Source: Aurantibacter aestuarii (GTDB lineage: Bacteria > Bacteroidota > Bacteroidia > Flavobacteriales > Flavobacteriaceae). From it: 64,000 nucleotides of DNA. The position numbers and the translations under genes were made by a program. The stretch lies in contig NZ_PXOQ01000009.1 of the NCBI RefSeq assembly GCF_003008425.1, positions 813,501-877,500 on the forward strand. Reading direction: 5' to 3'. The notes below the pieces were generated by a model. The model did no database searches. It had not been told where the DNA came from and saw nothing but the letters and a program-made list of their open reading frames with translations. Within the stretch, counting starts at the first letter, position 1. Every line of letters starts with the position of its first letter. Shown here piece after piece: positions 8,301 to 16,717 of this stretch.

Positions 8301-8535
8301 TTTCTTTTTTATACAAACGGAAGCGAAAGACGTTACCCACAAAATTAATTACAAAAAAGACCATAATAGCCTCAAACCACCAGGCATTATAAATTAATTG
8401 TCTTGTGTATGGTGTTGGTGAGGTATCCATGTTTCGGTCTAAAATAGTACCTACTGCCATAGCTATGGCAAAAACAAGGAAAAGTATAGAAGTTAATCGG
8501 GTAGAAAATAGAATTTTAGCCAGCTTATTTTGCAT
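5317..8535 (-). CDS. ccsBA: Cytochrome c biogenesis ResB-CcsA fusion (system II)
   Basis: 1072 residues. The N-terminal ResB half has membrane helices near 13-31, 52-70 and 77-98, a large periplasmic domain to about 430, and another helix near 435-455. The CcsA half (about 770-1072) is polytopic and carries the haem-handling WWD motif WGRYWGWDPKE at 970-980, plus histidines in HAPWS, HMRL (H995) and GLHSY (H1034). It exports haem and attaches it to CXXCH apocytochromes in the periplasm. Between the halves, about residue 475-500, lies a hydrophobic stretch ending FGLQAQEQ that looks like a signal peptide. A -7 box is at 8561-8568. Confidence 0.95.
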   Translation of the reverse strand: MQNKLAKILFSTRLTSILFLVFAIAMAVGTILDRNMDTSPTPYTRQLIYNAWWFEAIMVFFVINFVGNVFRFRLYKKEKWATFILHFAFIFILIGAFITRYVGFEGMMPIREGNTENVFLSQKTYVSGYINGDYEINGVAQRRPFNEEVDFSGRLDNDFELNTTYGDTAVKIEIDKFIVGAEKDIVPDETGEAYLKIVEAGNGAPHNHFLKEGEVQSIHNVLIALNKPTDGAINITNSETGQLTINSPFEGEYLQMATMNQGQLYKDSLQPLMLRSRYVIGDMQMVFPKPVVKGKFDIVQKSKLLKNDEDGLVLNVTANNETKKVQLLGGKGTNNAYETVEVGGLSVDVKYGAKVLELPFSIKLNDFEAEKYPGTEKGYASFASKVTILDEDKGDFDYKIFMNNVLDHRGYRFFQSGFDPDEKGTILSVNHDQWGTWVTYLGYFLLYFGLMAILFDKKTRFADLTRHLEKVKSQKKALLTLLFVALSFGLQAQEQHSENDGHDHSVKRETRQAPTKQQIDSVLKANVAPVEVADAFGRLVIQDVGGRMMPVDTYASELLRKLSKSDTYEGLTANQVYLSIHESPMLWYNVPIIYLKPKKGDSIRKIIGVPKSQKYVTLLDFFGEDFKYKLDPYLDEATSAQVKSGIQKEFVETNERVNLISNVIEGRSIKIYPVPNDDNNKWISPFEYQKEGYREKINDTIYGNYITSSFDYYLYNLNQDKQTKDFSKSNKLLQEFTNLQNKLGEEVMLSEDKINAEILYNKYDIFKKLFSWYMYAGTLLFIILIIQIFKDQSKGLKITVKVFKVIILLLFILHTLGLIARWYISGHAPWSDAYESMIYVAWATMFFGLAFGRKSDLTIASTAFVTAMILMIAHWNWMDPAIANLQPVLNSYWLMIHVAVIVASYGPFTLAMILGAVSLILMTLTNEKNKKKMLLNIKELTIINEMALTVGLVMLTIGNFLGGQWANESWGRYWGWDPKETWALISIMLYAFVIHMRLVPGLRGRWLFNLMSIITFGSILMTYFGVNFYLSGLHSYASGDQILSFQFIAITLGIIAILSLFSYLKYAKYYKK

Positions 8536-8560
8536 TGTAAATCGCCTTAAATTTTGACTG

Positions 8561-8568
8561 CAAAGATA
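8561..8568 (-). promoter_or_regulatory. -7 box of the ccsBA promoter
   Basis: On the minus strand TATCTTTG matches the Bacteroidetes TAnnTTTG consensus, 25 nt before the ccsBA ATG. No clear -33 TTG element is seen at the right distance. Confidence 0.55.
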
Positions 8569-8663
8569 GCGGTTTTTGTTGGTTTAATTTTGTATAAAAA
8601 CAAGGAATATTATGTTAAATATATAGACAAAGCTGCAAATTCATTATCTTCTTACAAACCTAG

Positions 8664-9061
8664 TTAGTACTCCCGAGCTTCAAAAAGTTTGATATGTATA
8701 AAACTTGCCATTTTACGGGCGCGTCGTTTGGCATTATTAGCAATTTCTCCTTCAAAAAGTTCATCTATTGTTTGAAACCAGTAATTCAACCAGATTCCAA
8801 AATGCTTTTCGTTAATTGTATTATTGTAAATTTATCTACTTTAATATGAGCTTCAATAGGATTATTAGCGTAGCGTTGTGTGTTTTTTTTGGTCATAAAC
8901 AACGAGCTTTCCCAAAACGTAGTAAGATGTTTTAAATGACTATCCCAATCTGAAATCATTCCACAAAAAATGGGTCCCAAAACTTCATCCTGTTTTAGTT
9001 TTTCATAAAATTTAAAAACTAAACGAGCAATATCCTCTCTGTTTTTAATATCCTGCTTCAT
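8664..9061 (-). pseudogene. Truncated haemoglobin (group III-like) broken by an 8-bp tandem duplication
   Basis: The intact frame from the ATG at 9061 reads a 2/2 globin: helix A/B REDIARLVFKFYEKLKQDE, then WDSHLKHLTTFWESSLF, and the proximal-His region PIEAHIKVDKF. After KFT the frame shifts and stops at 8786. In another frame the rest of the globin is intact: NEKHFGIWLNYWFQTIDELF, then EGEIANNAKRRARKM, ending ...KLFEAREY at 8664. Removing one 8-bp copy at 8813-8828 restores a 129-residue protein. Globins of this group bind O2 or NO. As written, the product lacks helices G and H and is probably not functional. Confidence 0.88.
8813..8828. repeat. 8-bp imperfect tandem duplication inside the globin gene
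   Basis: TAATTGTA (8813-8820) is directly followed by TTATTGTA (8821-8828), seven of eight bases identical. The unit is not a multiple of three, and its presence accounts exactly for the globin frameshift. Confidence 0.8.
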
Positions 9062-9119
9062 AATAACAAATATAGCTTTTTGTATTTGCTATCTTTATAA
9101 TCTTAGCTATTTTAGCCTT

Positions 9120-9881
9120 ATGATTACAGTGACTTTAATAGGCGCAGGAAATGTGGCCACTCATTTATACAAAATATTTAACAACACAGACCAAGTATTG
9201 GTTAAGCAATGGTATAACCGCACGTTAAAACCTATTGAACGCTATAAGACCAAGCTTAAAATTACGGATTGTTTAGAAGACTTAAAAGAAACAGATCTTT
9301 ATATTATTGCGGTAAGTGATGATGCTATTTCAGAACTTTCTAGCGCTTTACCTTTTTCCGATCGTTTAGTGGTTCATACTTCTGGAAGTGCTAGTTTATA
9401 TGATTTAGATATGAAGCATAAACGCGGTGTTTTTTATCCGCTACAAACCTTTTCTAAAGATGTTGACTTAGATTTTACTGAAGTTCCTATTTGCATTGAA
9501 GCCTTACATAAACCAGACTATAAATTTTTAAAAGAATTAGGTATTGCCTTAGGTTGTAAAGTTCATAAAGTAAATAGCGATCAACGCAAAGCATTGCATC
9601 TTGCGGCGGTTTTTGCAAATAACTTTACCAACCATATTTATCGTATTGCACATGAAATTTGCGAAAAAGATTCGGCTGAATTTGATATTTTAAAACCATT
9701 AATTAAAGAAACTGCTCGTAAAATCGAAACCGTTTCACCTTATAGAGCGCAGACCGGACCTGCTAAACGAGGCGATAAAAAAACCATAAAAAAACAACTT
9801 AAAGCTTTAGATAATTCTACACATAAAGCCATATACGACATCATGACCAAATCTATTAAAAACACCTATGGACAGCGCTAA
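9120..9881 (+). CDS. Rossmann-fold DUF2520 oxidoreductase-like protein
   Basis: 253 residues. The N-terminal dinucleotide-binding motif is GAGNVA at residues 8-13, in an F420/ketopantoate-reductase-like fold. The C-terminal helical DUF2520 domain includes HLAAVFANNFTNHIY (about 161-175), similar to the 6-phosphogluconate dehydrogenase-like dimerisation domain. The substrate is unknown for this family. Its end overlaps the start of the KdsC-like gene by 14 nt, heading a plus-strand run. A candidate -7 element TATCTTTA lies about 25 nt upstream. Confidence 0.88.
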   Translation: MITVTLIGAGNVATHLYKIFNNTDQVLVKQWYNRTLKPIERYKTKLKITDCLEDLKETDLYIIAVSDDAISELSSALPFSDRLVVHTSGSASLYDLDMKHKRGVFYPLQTFSKDVDLDFTEVPICIEALHKPDYKFLKELGIALGCKVHKVNSDQRKALHLAAVFANNFTNHIYRIAHEICEKDSAEFDILKPLIKETARKIETVSPYRAQTGPAKRGDKKTIKKQLKALDNSTHKAIYDIMTKSIKNTYGQR

Positions 9882-10380
9882 AAGTTATAAAGAATTAATG
9901 CATGATATTACCACATTTATTTTTGATGTAGATGGTGTTTTAACCAATGGTGATATTCAAATTTCAGAGAAAGGAGAACTTCTAAGAACCATGAATGTAA
10001 AAGACGGTTTTGGACTTAAAACTGCCATAAAAAAAGGGTTTAAGGTTTGTATCATTTCTGCAGGAACTAATGCAGGAGTTAAATCCAGACTTGAAGGTCT
10101 TGGTGTGCAGGCAGTATATTTGAATGCTCAAAACAAAATAGATATTTATAACGACTACCTAAAATCTGAAAACATAAACACCAATGAAATTGTTTATGTG
10201 GGAGATGATATTATGGATATAGAAGTTATGAAACAAGTAGGTTTAGCTTGTTGCCCACAAGATGCTGTGCCAGAAGTAAAAGCTATTTCTCATTATATTT
10301 CTCATAAAAATGGAGGAAAAGGCTGCGTAAGAGAAATTATCGAGCAAGTGTTAAAAGTACAACACAAATGGACCTTTTAA
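9868..10380 (+). CDS. kdsC: HAD-family phosphatase, KdsC type (KDO-8-phosphate phosphatase)
   Basis: 170 residues, the usual length of cap-less C0 HAD phosphatases. Motif I FDVDGVLTNGD has the nucleophile D20 and acid/base D22. Motif III/IV is YVGDDIMDIEVM, followed by the family's CPQDA and a C-terminal GGKGCVREI. It would hydrolyse KDO-8-phosphate in LPS core synthesis. Close relatives use other sugar acids, so the substrate is the likely one rather than proven. It overlaps the DUF2520 gene by 14 nt and lies 9 nt before a UbiA-like gene. Confidence 0.87.
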   Translation: MDSAKSYKELMHDITTFIFDVDGVLTNGDIQISEKGELLRTMNVKDGFGLKTAIKKGFKVCIISAGTNAGVKSRLEGLGVQAVYLNAQNKIDIYNDYLKSENINTNEIVYVGDDIMDIEVMKQVGLACCPQDAVPEVKAISHYISHKNGGKGCVREIIEQVLKVQHKWTF

Positions 10381-10389
10381 AATAAACTT

Positions 10390-11301
10390 ATGGCTATTCT
10401 AAAACTTATTCGTTTTAAAAATTTAATTATTATAGCGTTTGTTCAATACGTTATTAAATACGTATTATTTGACGCTTTTGACGCTTTCACAACACTTAAT
10501 GGATTACAGTTCACTCTATTAATGTTTTCAACTTTGTGCATAGCAGCTGCTGGCTATATTTTTAATGATATCCAAGATGTGGCTACAGACACCATAAATA
10601 AACCTGATAAGGTTTTAATTGGTAAACGTGTTTCTAAAAATTTTGCTTATAATTTGTATATGATTTTAACCTTAGCCGGTGTTGGTTTGGGTATGTATGT
10701 TGCTAATAGCATAGACAAAAATAGCTTTTTTAGCCTATTTGTACTTTCGGCAGGGTTACTCTATATTTATTCCAACACTTTAAAGCCAATTGCTGTTGTT
10801 GGGAATCTTACGGTATCTTTTTTAGTAGCTTTAAGTTTAATTATTATAGGCATATTCGATTTAATGCCTGCCATAACAGAGCAGAATAAAGCCTTCCAAA
10901 AAACCATGTTTTCGGTATTAGTAGATTATAGTGTATTTGCTTTTTTTATCAATTTTATAAGAGAACTTGTTAAAGATATTGAAGATGTTAATGGAGATTA
11001 TAGTCAAGGTATGAAAACACTACCTATAATTTTAGGACAAGGACGAACAGCAAAAATAGGTTTTGGTTTATGTTTAGTAGCAATAGCTGCAGTGACCTAT
11101 TATTTATCTAGCTATTTTTATAAAAACACATTTGTTATTGTATATATGCTTATCTTAGTAGTAGCACCTTTAATTTACTGTACTATAAAACTATTTTCAG
11201 CTAAACAGAAAAAGGAGTTTACTCTGGTAAGTCTTATCTTAAAAATAACTATGCTAACCGGTATTTGCTCTATGTTTTTGTTTAAATATATCTTAAACTA
11301 A
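10390..11301 (+). CDS. UbiA-family prenyltransferase (geranylgeranylglycerol-phosphate synthase-like)
   Basis: 303 residues with about eight to nine membrane helices. The first aspartate-rich motif is NDIQDVATD (N59 to D67) followed by INKPDK. The second is VKDIEDVNGD (about 196-205) followed by the GMKTLP turn. These bind the Mg-diphosphate of the polyprenyl donor. Bacteroidetes relatives are often labelled digeranylgeranylglyceryl phosphate synthase; the acceptor here is not known. It sits between kdsC-like and maf with a 9-nt gap and an immediate ATG after its stop. Confidence 0.87.
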   Translation: MAILKLIRFKNLIIIAFVQYVIKYVLFDAFDAFTTLNGLQFTLLMFSTLCIAAAGYIFNDIQDVATDTINKPDKVLIGKRVSKNFAYNLYMILTLAGVGLGMYVANSIDKNSFFSLFVLSAGLLYIYSNTLKPIAVVGNLTVSFLVALSLIIIGIFDLMPAITEQNKAFQKTMFSVLVDYSVFAFFINFIRELVKDIEDVNGDYSQGMKTLPIILGQGRTAKIGFGLCLVAIAAVTYYLSSYFYKNTFVIVYMLILVVAPLIYCTIKLFSAKQKKEFTLVSLILKITMLTGICSMFLFKYILN

Positions 11302-11895
11302 ATGCTTAAAGAAAAATTAACAAACTACAAGATTATTTTAGCTTCAGCTTCTCCAAGAAGACAGCAGTTTTTTAAAGATTTACACATACCTTTTGAGGTG
11401 CGTTTAAAACCTATTGAAGAAATTTATCCAGATACTTTGGTGCATTCTCAAATTAGCGATTATTTAGCACAACTAAAAGCCATTCCTTTTAAAGACGAGT
11501 TAAGCGAAAATGAACTTTTAATTACTAGTGACACAATTGTCTGGCATAATGGTACTGCTTTAGGTAAACCCAGAAATAATGATGAAGCTTTTGTAATGCT
11601 GAAATCTTTAAGCAATGCCACTCATGAAGTGATTACCTCTGTTAATTTTAAAAAAGGTGCTGCTCAAAAAACAGTTCATGCTATTACTAACGTAACATTT
11701 AAAACACTTAGTGAAGAAGAAATCTGGTTTTATATAAAAAATTATAAAGTATTAGATAAGGCTGGAGCTTACGGCATACAAGACTGGATTGGAAATATAG
11801 CGGTAACACATATAGAAGGTTCTTATTTTAATGTGATGGGGTTACCTACCCATCTTGTTTATGAAACGTTAAAGGACTTAGATTTAAGCTTGTAA
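11302..11895 (+). CDS. maf: Maf-like nucleoside triphosphate pyrophosphatase
   Basis: 197 residues. The N-terminal motif ILASASPRR (about 11-19) is the hallmark phosphate-binding loop. SDTIVWHNGTALGKP and KAGAYGIQDW complete the active site. Family members hydrolyse dTTP/UTP or modified pyrimidine nucleotides to monophosphates as house-cleaning enzymes; the QDW form points to the YhdE-like (dTTP/UTP) group. The ATG follows the UbiA-like stop directly, so they are one operon. Confidence 0.93.
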   Translation: MLKEKLTNYKIILASASPRRQQFFKDLHIPFEVRLKPIEEIYPDTLVHSQISDYLAQLKAIPFKDELSENELLITSDTIVWHNGTALGKPRNNDEAFVMLKSLSNATHEVITSVNFKKGAAQKTVHAITNVTFKTLSEEEIWFYIKNYKVLDKAGAYGIQDWIGNIAVTHIEGSYFNVMGLPTHLVYETLKDLDLSL

Positions 11896-11925
11896 ATACG
11901 TAATTTCACTATAAAATTATTTAAA

Positions 11926-12834
11926 ATGAAATATTTACTTGGTATTATATTTTGTAGTCTTATACTATGTTCTGGCTGCAAAAAAGAAGAACAAAGTCAA
12001 GAACCGATAATTACCGAAGAAGATTTAAAACCTAATAATCCAGAAACATTCGACGAGCCAAAACCACTAACCCAACAATTTAAAGATTACTGGTACGCTG
12101 GAGAAGCCGAAATTTCGTCTTACGACCTAGAGCAGTATCGTTATGGCGAAAAAAGAACTGGTAGTGCAGTATTAATTTACGTGACCGAACCTTTTTTGAA
12201 GAATAAACAGGTCAAATCAAATAAAAGTAACCCTGAAAATATTCCAGTACTTAAATTAAATTCCACTAAAAACTTTTTAACTGGTATCTATCCGTACTCC
12301 ATTATGCAGAGTGTGTTTTATCCAGTAGGAAATAACTCGTTTGCTTTAAAAGCAACTGCTTCTGTACAAGAGTGGTGTGGACAAACTTACACTCAACTTA
12401 ATAACCGCAAACAATTTGAGGTGATGTCTCACTCCTATTTTGAAGGTGAAGCAGACCAAAAATTTACTCTTGAAAAAACTGTATTAGAAAATGAACTTTG
12501 GGCGCAATTACGAATAGATCCAAAATCACTACCTACAGGATCTTTTGAACTTATTCCTTCATTAGAATACTTAAATCTTTACCATAAACCTTTACAAGCT
12601 TATAAAGCTACAGCAGAACTAAAGAATAATTCATATAGCATAACCTACTTAGAAATCAACAGAAAACTTACAATTAATTTTTCCGAAAATTTTCCATATA
12701 TCATAGAAAGTTGGGAAGAAGTTGTTGACAACAAAACAAGTACAGGCAAACTAAAAACGACTATAAAATCTAATTACTGGAATAAAAACAGTAACAACGA
12801 CTTACATTTTAGAGAAATCTTACAATTACAATAA
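11926..12834 (+). CDS. Lipoprotein of unknown function downstream of maf
   Basis: 302 residues. The signal peptide ends in CSGC with lipidation at C18, followed by an acidic, Pro/Glu-rich linker and a beta-rich body. The family is common in flavobacteria right after maf, and I believe it is often mislabelled septum formation protein Maf because of this neighbourhood, but it has no Maf motif. Two cysteines apart from the lipidated one are hard to pair. It should be anchored in the periplasm or outer membrane. It sits 30 nt after maf and 3 nt before an MscS-like gene. Confidence 0.75.
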   Translation: MKYLLGIIFCSLILCSGCKKEEQSQEPIITEEDLKPNNPETFDEPKPLTQQFKDYWYAGEAEISSYDLEQYRYGEKRTGSAVLIYVTEPFLKNKQVKSNKSNPENIPVLKLNSTKNFLTGIYPYSIMQSVFYPVGNNSFALKATASVQEWCGQTYTQLNNRKQFEVMSHSYFEGEADQKFTLEKTVLENELWAQLRIDPKSLPTGSFELIPSLEYLNLYHKPLQAYKATAELKNNSYSITYLEINRKLTINFSENFPYIIESWEEVVDNKTSTGKLKTTIKSNYWNKNSNNDLHFREILQLQ

Positions 12835-12837
12835 CCT

Positions 12838-13371
12838 ATGCTGGACTTTTTATTAGAGTATAAAATACCTCTTATAAAATCATTGATTTTATTTATCTTT
12901 TTTCTTATTCTAAGAATAACATTCCGATTTTCTATTTATAAGCTAGGACGAAAAAGCGGAATTAACGATGCCCGAAACCGATTAATTTCCAGATACGTAA
13001 CAGCTACTTTATTACTTATTTTTTTAGTGATTGAAGCTTTTATATTTGGTGCAGAACTTAAAGAAATGTCAGTGTTATTTTCTTCTATTTTTGCAGTTAT
13101 CGGTATTGGTTTGTTTGCTATTTGGTCTATCCTAAGTAACGTTACTTCTGGAATTATTATGTTTTTCTCGTTTCCTTATAAGGTTGGAGATAAAATAAAA
13201 ATTCATGATAAAGATTTTCCTATTGAAGCAATTATTGAAGACATTAGAGCTTTTCAGCTTCATTTACGATTAGACGACGGAAACCTTGTAACCTATCCTA
13301 ATAATTTAATTTTACAAAAACCAGTATCTTTAATTGAGAAAGATGCGATTTTAGAAGATTTTTTTGAATAA
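12838..13371 (+). CDS. Small MscS-type mechanosensitive channel
   Basis: 177 residues, shorter than E. coli MscS (286). Helices lie near 9-28, 49-70 and 80-115; the last is the Gly/Ala-rich pore helix followed by FSFPYKVGDKIKI, the start of the beta domain. The protein ends soon after the beta domain, and the large alpha/beta cage portion is missing. Such minimal forms are known in Bacteroidetes. It would vent solutes on osmotic downshift. It begins 3 nt after the lipoprotein gene. The frame ends just before corA. Confidence 0.85.
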   Translation: MLDFLLEYKIPLIKSLILFIFFLILRITFRFSIYKLGRKSGINDARNRLISRYVTATLLLIFLVIEAFIFGAELKEMSVLFSSIFAVIGIGLFAIWSILSNVTSGIIMFFSFPYKVGDKIKIHDKDFPIEAIIEDIRAFQLHLRLDDGNLVTYPNNLILQKPVSLIEKDAILEDFFE

Positions 13372-13381
13372 GCTTTTAGTT

Positions 13382-14461
13382 ATGCCAAAACGTAAAGGAA
13401 AAAAAAGAACGACACATTATAAAAAACAATTAGGTCAGGCACCTGGTACACTTATATATACAGGTGAAAAAGAAAAGACTAAATTATTTATAGAGTCGTT
13501 TGATTATACGCCAGATCAAGTTATAGAAAAAGAATTAGCTACAGTTGAAGATGTATTTAAATATAAACAAACGGACTCGATAAGTTGGATTAATTTAAAT
13601 GGCTTAAATCATATTACTGAAATTGAAAAACTTGGAGACCATTATAATTTGCATCCGCTGGTTTTAGAAGATATTGTTAATACCTCGCAGCGTCCTAAAA
13701 TAGACGACTATAATGATTATATCTTTTTGGTTGCTCAAATGATGTATTATGATGCTGATGAACAGATTGTTAATGAACAAATAAGCTTTATTCTTGGCAA
13801 AAATTATGTCCTTACGTTTCAGGAAGCTGAAGGTGATGTATTTGATATGCTAAGAGATCGAATAAGAAACGGGAAAGGTCGCGTAAGACAACATGGCTCG
13901 GATTATTTACTTTACGCTTTAATAGATAGTATTGTGGACCATTATTATGCTATAATTGAAACTATGGGTAATAAAGTTGAAGAATTGGAAGATCAATTAT
14001 TTGAAGGTATTAGAGAAGAAGAAATTACCAATGAAATCCAGACCCTAAAACGAGAAATTTTAAAAATAAGACGTGCTATATTTCCGCTTAGGGAAATAAT
14101 TAATCGTATCGAAAAAAGTGAAAGTTCTTTAATTGAAGAAAAAACACAACGATACTTTAGCGATGTTTACGACCATGTCATCCAGATTTCTGAAACTATT
14201 GAAATTTACAGAGAGATGATTTGGAGTTTAATGGATATGTATATGACTAACATTAGCAATAAAATGAATGAAGTCATGAAAGTGTTAACTATTATCGCTA
14301 CCATTTTTATTCCTTTAACCTTTATTGCTGGTATTTATGGGATGAATTTTGAATATATCCCAGAACTTCAGCTTAAAAATGGGTATTTCTATATTTGGGG
14401 ACTTATGATTCTTATCTTTATAGGCATGCTTTACTATTTTAAACGAAAAAAGTGGCTGTAA
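13382..14461 (+). CDS. corA: CorA-family magnesium/cobalt transporter
   Basis: 359 residues from the ATG at 13382. A start six codons earlier would overlap the MscS-like gene, but MPKRKGKKRTTHYKKQLGQ resembles other flavobacterial CorA starts. The GMN selectivity motif is at 320-322 (YGMNFEY), between TM1 (about 301-320) and TM2 (about 335-353). A long coiled-coil-like stalk helix spans about 200-300. It is a pentameric inner-membrane Mg2+ channel. It closes the plus-strand run that began at 9120. Confidence 0.94.
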   Translation: MPKRKGKKRTTHYKKQLGQAPGTLIYTGEKEKTKLFIESFDYTPDQVIEKELATVEDVFKYKQTDSISWINLNGLNHITEIEKLGDHYNLHPLVLEDIVNTSQRPKIDDYNDYIFLVAQMMYYDADEQIVNEQISFILGKNYVLTFQEAEGDVFDMLRDRIRNGKGRVRQHGSDYLLYALIDSIVDHYYAIIETMGNKVEELEDQLFEGIREEEITNEIQTLKREILKIRRAIFPLREIINRIEKSESSLIEEKTQRYFSDVYDHVIQISETIEIYREMIWSLMDMYMTNISNKMNEVMKVLTIIATIFIPLTFIAGIYGMNFEYIPELQLKNGYFYIWGLMILIFIGMLYYFKRKKWL

Positions 14462-14467
14462 TTAAAC

Positions 14468-14475
14468 TACCTTTG
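14468..14475 (+). promoter_or_regulatory. -7 box of the DEAD-box helicase promoter
   Basis: TACCTTTG matches TAnnTTTG exactly, 16 nt before the ATG at 14492. The gene should therefore have a very short leader of its own, separate from corA. Confidence 0.55.
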
Positions 14476-14491
14476 CATAAATTATAATCCA

Positions 14492-15730
14492 ATGTCATTT
14501 AAAGATTTAAAATTAAATAAACCCATTTTAAGAGCTGTTGCTAATGCAGGATACGACAACCCGACATTGGTACAAGAAAAAACCATTCCGTTCGTTTTAG
14601 CTAAAAAAGATGGGATTATCTCTGCACAAACCGGAACTGGTAAAACAGCTGCTTTTGCATTACCCATTATTCAATCTTTATATGACCAGCAGGTCGCTTC
14701 AAAAAAAGGCAAAAAAATAAAAGCTTTAGTGGTAAGTCCTACTAGAGAATTGGCAGTCCAGATTGCTGAAAATTTTAAAACGTATACCGAATTTACAAAT
14801 TTAACCAGTACGGTAATTTTTGGTGGAACTTCTGTAGATCCTCAAAAAGAGATTTTAAAAAAAGGAATTGATATTTTAATTGCTACACCAGGACGATTAT
14901 TAGACTTACACAAACAGGATGCTATCAATTTAGACTATGTCGAAACTTTAGTATTAGATGAAGCCGATTTGATGCTGGATATGGGATTTTTTGATGATGT
15001 TTCAAAAATTGAACGCTTATGTCCTAAGACCAAACAAACGCTGCTATTTTCGGCCACTATTCCTTTTAAGGTAGAACAACTTGCTAATTCTATTTTAAAA
15101 AACCCGGAACGCATTGAAGTTTCTCAAAATTCTTCAACCTCAAAAGACGTTAATCAGTTTTTATTTTATGTACCTAAAAAAGATAAAATCGAACTGTGTT
15201 TACATGTGCTTAGAAATTCTATTAAAGGACAAATTATTATTTTTAGACGTACTAAGTATGGGGTTAATAAACTGGAAGAAACATTATTAAAAAATGGTTT
15301 TAATGTATCTAGTTTACATGGCGATAAGTCTCAAAGTGACCGTCAAAATGCCTTAAATAGTTTTAAGAAAAAAGAAACCAATATTCTTATTGCAACCGAC
15401 GTTGCCGCAAGAGGTATTGATATAGATCATTTGGATGCAGTTGTTAATTTTGATTTACCAAGTAAGCCAGAAACTTATGTTCATAGAATTGGTCGAACTG
15501 CTCGTGCTGGAAATACAGGTAATGCCTATTCTTTGTGCTCTGCAGATGAAAAAGACTATCTAAAACACATCCAACAGCTTATTCATGTACAATTAGATGT
15601 TATAGATAATCATCCATATCCATTAGATCCTTCAGCTAAAAAAGAAGTCCACAAAAACCCAAACAAGAGTAAATATAAAAAAGGACGTAAGAGCGAAAAT
15701 TCTAAAAAGAAAAAGAAACGTTGGTATTAA
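14492..15730 (+). CDS. DEAD-box ATP-dependent RNA helicase (RhlE-like)
   Basis: 412 residues with both RecA domains. Q-motif glutamine is in NPTLVQEKTIP; motif I AQTGTGKT at 45-52; Ia PTRELA; Ib TPGR; II DEAD in VLDEADLMLD; III SAT; V TDVAARGID; VI HRIGRTARAG. A Lys-rich tail (KKGRKSENSKKKKKR) follows, typical of RNA-binding extensions. It remodels structured RNA or ribosome assembly intermediates. It converges with the 15737 gene with only 6 nt between the stops and no terminator hairpin. Confidence 0.95.
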   Translation: MSFKDLKLNKPILRAVANAGYDNPTLVQEKTIPFVLAKKDGIISAQTGTGKTAAFALPIIQSLYDQQVASKKGKKIKALVVSPTRELAVQIAENFKTYTEFTNLTSTVIFGGTSVDPQKEILKKGIDILIATPGRLLDLHKQDAINLDYVETLVLDEADLMLDMGFFDDVSKIERLCPKTKQTLLFSATIPFKVEQLANSILKNPERIEVSQNSSTSKDVNQFLFYVPKKDKIELCLHVLRNSIKGQIIIFRRTKYGVNKLEETLLKNGFNVSSLHGDKSQSDRQNALNSFKKKETNILIATDVAARGIDIDHLDAVVNFDLPSKPETYVHRIGRTARAGNTGNAYSLCSADEKDYLKHIQQLIHVQLDVIDNHPYPLDPSAKKEVHKNPNKSKYKKGRKSENSKKKKKRWY

Positions 15731-15736
15731 GTTAAA

Positions 15737-16642
15737 TTATTTGTAAATGTCTATAAGCGCCGCAGGTAGTTTATAAAATTCAAAATTAAAACCTTCATCT
15801 TCTATTTTTTGAGAACTTACTCGTTGACTTTCTATGACGATGATATGCATTTCACCTAAAAACAGCTTTAATATAAACTTAGGGACTTTGGGCATAAAAA
15901 AAGGTTTTTCTAAAACTTTAGCGACCCACTCGGTTAAATCTTTATTACTCTCTGGTGTTGGAGCTACACCATTATAAACACCTTCTAACTCATTATTTAA
16001 AACGTACATGTAAATGGATGCTAAATCTTTAACATGTATCCATGATTGCCACTGTTTACCTGTACCTAAAGGTGCACCTAATCCAAACATCACTGGTTTT
16101 GCAATTGCAGGCAATGCGCCTTCATTTTTGTCTAAAACTAAACCTGTACGTATTTTAGAGACACTTATATTTAATGCTTCAAACTGGTTGGCTGCATGTT
16201 CCCACGCTTCTACAACTTCACCTAAAAAACTAGAACTAGTATGCTCATAATCTTCGGTATAAAAATTCATTAATGAACTTGGGTAAATACCAATAGCACT
16301 TGCGCTTATAAAATGCTCAACTTGGTTAGGTGTGTCTTCCAGAAGTTGATATAAAAGTTTTGCAGACTCAATACGACTGTCTAAAATGGTCTGTTTATAA
16401 CTTTTAGTCCAACGTTCGGATATTGGAGCACCTGCTAAATGTATAATAGCATTAACGTCCTTAACACAAGCAGAATCTATTTCTTTTTTTGAGATATCCC
16501 AATGGAATCCTTGGTAGTTAGGTTGGTTTTTTAAATTATTTTTATCTCTGGATAAATAATTAACTGAATAACCCAATTGATGACATTGGTTTACAATTTC
16601 AGACCCTACAAGTCCTGTAGCTCCAGTGATTAAAATTTTCAT
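15737..16642 (-). CDS. TIGR01777-type sugar-epimerase-like oxidoreductase
   Basis: 301 residues, extended short-chain dehydrogenase fold. The N-terminal GATGLVGSEI (7-16) binds NAD(P). IHLAGAPI(S) and the SASAIGIYP segment, with the active-site Ser region, fit the YfcH/TIGR01777 family, and the C-terminus carries the DUF1731-like end. Its biological substrate is unknown; some relatives are linked to cell division. Single gene with its own promoter region, convergent with the helicase. Confidence 0.88.
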   Translation of the reverse strand: MKILITGATGLVGSEIVNQCHQLGYSVNYLSRDKNNLKNQPNYQGFHWDISKKEIDSACVKDVNAIIHLAGAPISERWTKSYKQTILDSRIESAKLLYQLLEDTPNQVEHFISASAIGIYPSSLMNFYTEDYEHTSSSFLGEVVEAWEHAANQFEALNISVSKIRTGLVLDKNEGALPAIAKPVMFGLGAPLGTGKQWQSWIHVKDLASIYMYVLNNELEGVYNGVAPTPESNKDLTEWVAKVLEKPFFMPKVPKFILKLFLGEMHIIVIESQRVSSQKIEDEGFNFEFYKLPAALIDIYK

Positions 16643-16717
16643 GCGTTTTTTTTACAAATATACCTTGCTGTAGCTAATAAAAACGCCTAATTAAGTAAGG
16701 TTTAACTTAAAAAACTC

